NCBI GenBank assembly: GCA_011799875.1
Contig: CM022302.1
Span: 304,059,048 to 304,123,047, forward strand
Length of the DNA stretch: 64,000 bases
Source of the DNA: Thinopyrum elongatum
Lineage: Eukaryota > Streptophyta > Magnoliopsida > Poales > Poaceae
Direction: 5' to 3'
In this document: one piece after another, positions 58,690 to 64,000 of the stretch
How positions within the stretch are numbered: position 1 is the stretch's first letter
Layout: every line of letters begins with the position of its first letter
Translations under genes and position numbers: made by a program
The notes under the pieces: model-generated
Database searches by the model: none
What the model saw: only the letters and a program-made list of their open reading frames with translations
What the model was told of the DNA's origin: nothing

Positions 58690-59090
58690 GTATAAGCATC
58701 AGCGCTGTCAATTCATCTCATTTCTTTGTCAGAAATAAAGTGACATGGTTTAAAATAGCATTAACATAATAGGCATTTTTCATAGTTAAGACAACAGGAA
58801 ATGGCATTGTGCAGGAGCGGCCAGCTTCACCATACCACTGGATTACAGATCAAGAACACAAGCATACTTGTAGTGCTAAACAACATATAAGCATGAATGG
58901 TGAGTGTACTGTCAATTTATACCATTTCAGATTGGCAAATAAAGAGACATGATTTAAATAACATTAATATAATATGGCATTGTTCATAGTTGAGACATAG
59001 CAGGATATGACATTGTGCTGGAGTTGGTAGTTTCACCATACCACTGGATTACAAATCGAGAACACAAGCATACACACAGTGCTAAAGAAG
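58690..59090. repeat. ~206-bp tandem duplication in an intron of the H gene
   Basis: The block containing CACCATACCACTGGATTACA occurs at 58828 and again at 59034. Flanking text (CATAGTT-AGACA, ACATGATTTAAAATA-like) repeats with the same spacing. Confidence 0.75.
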
Positions 59091-59539
59091 ATAACTTCCT
59101 ATGTTTAGTTTAATTTACATGGTATGAATAAGGAACTAGGTTGTACAACTAAAGGCTGAAATTGAGAAGGACAAACTTATGTTTTTGTACTTCTTTGTTA
59201 TAAACTTTGAACAAGCAATTTGATGCAGACGACAAAAATAAACAGCATTTGTACTCATAGCTATCCAAATATACACAACAAATTTTGAAGGCTCGAGGAG
59301 GACAAACTTACATTAGGAGTGAAGACCGGCTCTATAAAGCCCTTGTTCATATTGATGGGGGGGCAATTCAAGAAGTTTACCGCACACTTTTCTTCAACAG
59401 CATTGCCTTTATTCTACATTTTGTTAAGAGTAAATATAGATGTGAAAATATAGGAAGAAATGGCAATTATTTAACCTAAGATGCAGAGTACAAATGCAAA
59501 TACAGCATACAGGCAAAAGGCACTGACAAGAGCAATGCA

Positions 59540-59760
59540 GAGCTAAACTTCTTCAGTAACATTAGTTTTATTCAATATTTTTGCAAGAGTAAATGTAGAT
59601 CTGATGTGTAGAAAATGGAGGGCAAGGGAAAATAAGCTGCAAACTGTACATGAAGAACTAGCTAACAATATAAGTACAGTGATGAAGGACAGCAGATACT
59701 TACAAGAACAATGTAGAACTAAATTTCTTCATAAGCTTTGGGTTTATTCTACATTAATGT
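59540..59760 (-). repeat. Two extra copies of a small exon-intron module of the H gene
   Basis: Copies of the start of the 34-codon exon (AATAAA after a TAG-like acceptor) end at 59572 and 59748, as well as the real one at 59413, spaced 159 and 176 bases. Each copy also ends in a CATTGxTCTTGTxAGT donor-like block. Both copies contain a stop soon after GAAGAA(A/G)TT. Confidence 0.65.
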
Positions 59761-60704
59761 AAGGATTAATATAGATCTGATAATTTGGAGTGAACAGTGG
59801 ATAAGCAATCTATAATGCACAATGATGTCACATAATCCACCAGGTATGAATGTAAGTACAGCGATAGGACAATAGGTACTCACAAGAGCAAAGCAGCGAC
59901 CAGCATAGTTGCGATATCCTAGGTTTTGTGGCATTCGTTCTATCGCCAATATACGTGGGGTGCTATCTGATTTCTCCGGTAGCACTACCTTTTTCAAGGA
60001 CTTTGCTTATACTCCTTCAGGTTCTGCAATCACCCTCTTCCTTTTGGATGTCTGAAACACAAGAACATCATTTGAATGGAAAAACATGGTATGACGACAA
60101 ATGGAATATGTATTGATAATGGATGGGCATGGCATCTTCACATATATCATGAGTAAACTAAGTAGATGGCGGTGCAACGAAGCAAAAGAAATGCAAGATA
60201 TGTGCAACCAATAAAACCTTGACAAATTAGAACAGGCACCTTATTGGGTGAACAGGATAGGCCATCTGCCTTTGACTCCTTGAGCTCAGAATAGTCATTA
60301 GGATCATATTCTGAATACGAATCTATAGGTCGGGAGCATGTGGGTTTCATTGCATCCACAATGGACCTCAATCCCTTGATACCAAGTTTGTTACCCATTG
60401 AACTGTTCCGCAATATTCTTCTGATGTGCACATTCTTATATTCATTGTGATTACATACAATATTCCGCAATAGGCTTCGGATACCAGCTCTCTACAACTG
60501 AAGGCGCAATACTGTTACTATCAGTCTAACTCTCAAAGGCGACACATACGACCGAATACGAAGAGTTGAAAGCGTCCATGACAATCGACATGAAGACCAA
60601 CACAAAGAGTTGAAAGTGTCCATGACAAGCGACCGAATAGACCTGTACAATGCAAATTTCCCTGCTCCTCTTCACTACAAAGAACATACTGTACAACTAT
60701 TATA

Positions 60705-60862
60705 CTCCCTCTGTTCCTAAATACAAGTCTTTGTAGAGATTCCACTATGGATCACATACGGATGTATATAGATACATTTTAGAGTGTAGATTCACTCATT
60801 TTGCTCTGTATGTAGTCCATGGAGGAATCTCTACAAAGACTTATATTTACGTACGGATTGAG
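60705..60862. mobile_element. Stowaway MITE (Thalos-like)
   Basis: A 158-bp element with inverted ends (CTCCCTCTGTTCCTAAATAC and its decayed partner) flanked by TA at 60703-60704 and 60863-60864. The inner text (CAAGTCTTTGTAGAGATTCC... ATCTCTACAAAGACTT) is the pattern I know from Thalos of wheat and barley. It sits between the exons at 60491 and about 61852, probably in an intron. Confidence 0.9.
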
Positions 60863-61851
60863 TACTTACAAAAGAAGAACAAAAGATGAGCATGTTAAAG
60901 AAGAGCAAGCAGATTTTGGATAATAAAATGTTGGTTGGCCACACATGATGAACCAGAGCGCATTAAGAACGCAACTCCCTACTGTCCCACGATATGTGGC
61001 GCATGTGCTTTTCGAAAGTAAAGTAGGAACATTAGCTGACCAATTAAACATTCTCTGTTTTAGTACATGTTAGCATCATATCAGATTCGTATTTGAGCAA
61101 CTAAGTTTGGAATTATGAGTGGCATGTTGTTTAGCTTGATGGGTTGAGGAGCACTGCTTGCACGTACGTCTCGAAGCACCTACGATAATGGTACTGAATA
61201 TATGGGAATGTCTACATGCAAGTCGCCTGACTTTCCTCATTTGCGTCAGTCGACCATTTCAGGCGGTTGGATGAAGATCCTACGTCTCCTAACCCTTCTT
61301 CTTCCTTGCCTCTTATTCTTCCCCTAAAGACCACTGCACGGGCCTCCGGCCGAACCACCGGCCCCCACCCTCCCCTGAACCGCCCACCACCTCTGGTCTT
61401 CCGCCGCCCCCGGCCATATCTCTAGCTAACCCCACCCCCCACCCCCGTCGAGTTTTGCCTCCGGCGAGGCCCCACCATAGCCCGACGACAGCCCCTCACA
61501 ACCATGATCCCCACCCGAAACCCTAAGATAGATAATGGGGCAGCCCTCCGGCAAGCCCCTTCCTTCCCTCCGGCGAACTCCCAAAAATGGACTGACCCAA
61601 TTTGAAATTCAGTCGACTATCATTTAAGCTAATGTGGAATATAAAAGGGGAAAACCATAAGCATTGCGAGTATAGTGGTGCCCGTGCCATGGCGGATCTG
61701 AAGGTGCAAACCGGACATAGGCAACTTCGCAACCAATGTTTGGTTTCAACTAACAAGTAAGATTCTAAGTGATGGACAAGAAATCACAGTAAAGCAGTGG
61801 CGATCTATTTTCTTGCTGAGATAAATAACTTGAGCAGATATGAAAGAGTAC

Positions 61852-62079
61852 CGCCTCTGGTGTGGCGTCGTGTAAGCATCTGCTGAGGTGTTGAGGGTGA
61901 TGCAGTAGCGATGGCCGTCGGCGGCGTGGAAGCAGATCTAGGAGGGCAGACGGTGGCGGCGAGGGAAATATCACGACGCAATGGACGAGACGGTCGTACG
62001 AGGGGCCTCGGCAAGGTGGACGACGGCACGGATGAAGCGAGAGGACGCGATGCAAGGATCCTAGTCCGAAGCCGTGCAT
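61852..62079 (-). CDS. Possible first exon of the H gene
   Basis: On the minus strand a GC-rich block follows an ATG at 62079 (or a later in-frame one at 62029 in another frame). It ends at a donor-like AGGCG|GTACTC with GT at 61851-61850. The composition (Arg, Pro, Ser rich) suggests a leader or 5' UTR as much as protein. No exon between 60500 and 61852 could be traced with confidence; that stretch holds the MITE and Pro-rich low-complexity sequence (61320-61450). Confidence 0.3.
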
Positions 62080-62189
62080 GAGAGAGGTCGATCTCTTGTA
62101 ATGGACGATGGCGTCAGGGTATCAGCTCCGGCATGGTGGAGGAGGACGGCGGTGGATGGGGTGGCGGACGGAGGAGAGTGCGGTGGAGA

Positions 62190-62510
62190 GGGTGTTTTGG
62201 CGCCCACGGAGTACGAATGGGGAAATGGAGGGAGAGAGGAAGGGGGGAACCATGTCTTCAGGGTGCACTTGTCTCAAATGCGAGGAAATTTACAAACTTA
62301 GCCCCCATTTAAAATTGCCTACATGACAGCAATATTAGTCGGTTGGGGATAGGACGGTAATCTCGCATACACCGAATATTAGCCGACGGAGATTTCGGCC
62401 GAGGAGAGTTTGTTTTGGCGCCCACCGTGTATGAATCGGGGACGGAGGTGAGAGGCGATTTCGGCCAAGGAGAAACTGTGTTTTGGCGCCCACCGTGTAT
62501 GAATCCGGGT
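62190..62510. repeat. Repeated GTTTTGGCGCCCACcGTGTATGAAT block
   Basis: GTTTTGGCGCCCAC occurs at 62194, 62412 and 62480. The last two sit in a 68-base repeat that also contains GATTTCGGCC. They lie upstream of the possible first exon of the H gene on the minus strand, so they may be promoter repeats. Confidence 0.75.
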
Positions 62511-62559
62511 AGGTGAGAGACAGAGGCGGTTTTGTCATGTTTGAGTGAAATTCCAAGCC

Positions 62560-63250
62560 TACCCCTATCGAAACCTATAGAAATCGAGCCGATAGGCTTT
62601 GCGTGTCAGGGATAGGCAGTAATTTCCATCTCGCAGATTTTGGTTTCGGGCGGTTACTGCGAGTTTCCCCACTTCTTTCAAATTTTTGCAGAGAAAGAGT
62701 GCATGTTTACCGTGCCAACTCAATTCGAATCTTGTTTGTATTTTTTTTTCGGGCAGGATCCATTTTGTATTCGAATACAAATCTATATACATTATTTTTT
62801 TATATATAATTTCAAAAGCACAACACCCTTTATACATAAATATGGTTTACAAATGGCATGATCTCAGATTCATAAGGCTGGATCCATCTTAATTTGGATT
62901 TTCAAATATTTGAAACCACTTTATGTTGAAATCCAATGTATGCATTCCTTGCTAACTATCTCCAATTAATGTGTGTTTCATGCGGGTTTTTTTACTTCTC
63001 AAACACGTATAATGTGTTTGACACACGCAACATATAGTGTAATCCCGTTTAGACATTAATTACATATAAACCATGCATTGTCTCTAATTAAAGAATCTAT
63101 GGATCACTAATATTGATAAACTATATAACATTACACGTGTCCCAAATTCAAATGAACATGCATGTTTGATAGACCAATTTTCGTTATGATATTATCGATG
63201 CCGTGATCTCTAGTTTAAATATTTGAATCCCCTTTAATCCAGATATTCGT
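62560..63250. other. AT-rich stretch without recognisable features
   Basis: No gene, transposon end or clear repeat is seen here. Short frames on both strands are low-complexity. Confidence 0.5.
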
Positions 63251-63410
63251 CTCATATAGCTATCACTCATGCTTGTATATCTCTCTAGACCTATACGCCT
63301 TCATCGTCTCTCGGGTATCTCTCGTGCTACTTGTATGTCGACAATGATCTTTTATCTTCATAACACACTGACGGTACTCTCTTCCTCGACATTCACTCTA
63401 TCTCTCTCTA

Positions 63411-63860
63411 AGTATATCTCGCTCCCTGCTATGTGTCTCTAACTATGATTCTCCCTGTGAAATCTCTTTCTCTCACATAAGCACAAACTTCATCTCCCGG
63501 GGTCTCATTTCTCTCTACTATTCTCCTGTGTGCCACTCGCACATCCCCTCTCACACATAGATGTCTTGCGCTCCTTAGGTATGAGAAGCTACGACTCTCC
63601 TTCTAAAATATCTCTTTCTCACACACAAACATAAACTCTGTCTCCCAGGGTCTCATATCTCTCCACCATTCCCTTGTATGTCGCTCACACACACTCTCTC
63701 TCCCTAGAGATATCTCGCGTTCCCTAATATGTCTCTCTAGCTATCACTCTCCTTGTGAAATATCTTTCTCTCTCACAAACACAAAACTCCATCTCTCGGG
63801 ATCTCATTTCTCTCTGATATTTGTTTGTATCTGACTCACATGCACCCTCTCTCTATCTCT
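63411..63860. repeat. ~148-bp CT-rich tandem repeat, three units
   Basis: Units begin near TCTCGCTCC (63417), TCTTGCGCTCC (63564) and TCTCGCGTTCC (63713), spaced 147 and 149 bases. Each contains a TCTCCxTxTGAAATxTCT-like block, CTCTxTCTCxCA and GGxTCTCAT. A partial unit may precede it (63250-63410), and CT/CA-rich sequence runs to the window end. Confidence 0.8.
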
Positions 63861-64000
63861 CTCACACCCACACACATAACTCAGCCTTCTGATCCACTCG
63901 GCTCTTATCTCTAACACACACACTAGCTAGCCGATCTCCCTCTAGCTAGCATCTTTATCTTTCTATTTATCTGTTTCTCCATCAACCTTCTTTCTCGCCC

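Larger units (their letters stand above)
58242..60491 (-). pseudogene. Decayed multi-exon gene carried by the CACTA element, unknown function
   Basis: Four exons can be followed, all in phase 0: 60240-60491 (84 codons), 59884-60051 (56 codons), 59312-59413 (34 codons) and 58242-58649 (135 codons plus TGA). Splice sites are standard: AG before and GT after each internal exon, for example TCTCTTTCAG before the last and CCTAAT|GTAAGT after the third. Readable parts include IRRILRNSSMGNKLGIKG, SYSEYDPNDYSELKES, TSKRKRVIAEPEGV, RMPQNLGYRNYAGRCFAL and NCPPININKGFIEPVF. A TAA in the second listed exon makes it a pseudogene. I recognise no domain. I infer that it belongs to H and is not transposase. 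Confidence 0.65.

Noticed and set aside
58870..58880. TTGTAGTG as the far end of the CACTA element
   Set aside because: The preceding bases do not match the inverted partner of the left end, and it lies within an intron duplication of the H gene.
1..64000. CRISPR array, bacterial operon or phage content
   Set aside because: No regular repeat-spacer pattern. All recognisable parts are plant retrotransposons and DNA transposons.

Overview
This window looks like intergenic DNA from a large grass genome, most likely Triticeae (wheat, Aegilops, rye or barley group). It holds nested LTR retrotransposons whose ends, primer-binding sites and coding remnants match grass Ty3/gypsy families. It also holds one end of a CACTA DNA transposon and a Stowaway MITE whose ends match the wheat/barley Thalos type. 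I see no ordinary host gene, rRNA, tRNA or CRISPR. Family names are from recognition, not from a database search.

Elements are lettered A-H, and positions follow the + strand. From 1 to 43451 the insertions form a nested stack. Element A is a Tat-lineage gypsy on the minus strand (27882-28858, then 38523-43451). It was hit by E, another Tat-lineage element on the minus strand (28859-38522, target duplication AAAGG), and by B (26411-27881, minus). B was hit by C, an Athila-lineage Sabrina/WHAM-type element (minus; LTR 24920-26410 plus 3674-3766, interior 1-3673). The LTR of C was hit by D (3767-24919, plus, target duplication CTCAG). D is 21 kb long because it is a tandem LTR-interior-LTR-interior-LTR structure. 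Its middle carries a 2-kb indel-rich patch that looks like an assembly fault.

From 43763 to 56577 lies G, a short minus-strand gypsy element with a roughly 3-kb LTR. That LTR was interrupted by F (46579-53662, plus, duplication GCTAG/GTTAG). F has no recognisable gag or pol. It carries instead a broken, intron-containing gene on the opposite strand, related to the 'putative gypsy-type transposon' family (PF04195). The LTRs of F and A are related, so F is probably a non-autonomous relative of A.

From 56578 to about 62300 is H, one end of a CACTA transposon. It has a 54-bp subterminal tandem repeat and a decayed minus-strand gene in which four exons, all of phase 0, can be followed. One small exon-intron module of this gene has been copied. 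The rightmost part (62300-64000) is AT-rich and then CT-rich, with a 148-bp tandem repeat.

Nearly all coding regions are broken by stops and frameshifts. None of these elements looks able to move on its own today. The points most worth checking are the D patch, the spliced antisense gene in F and the exon duplication in H.
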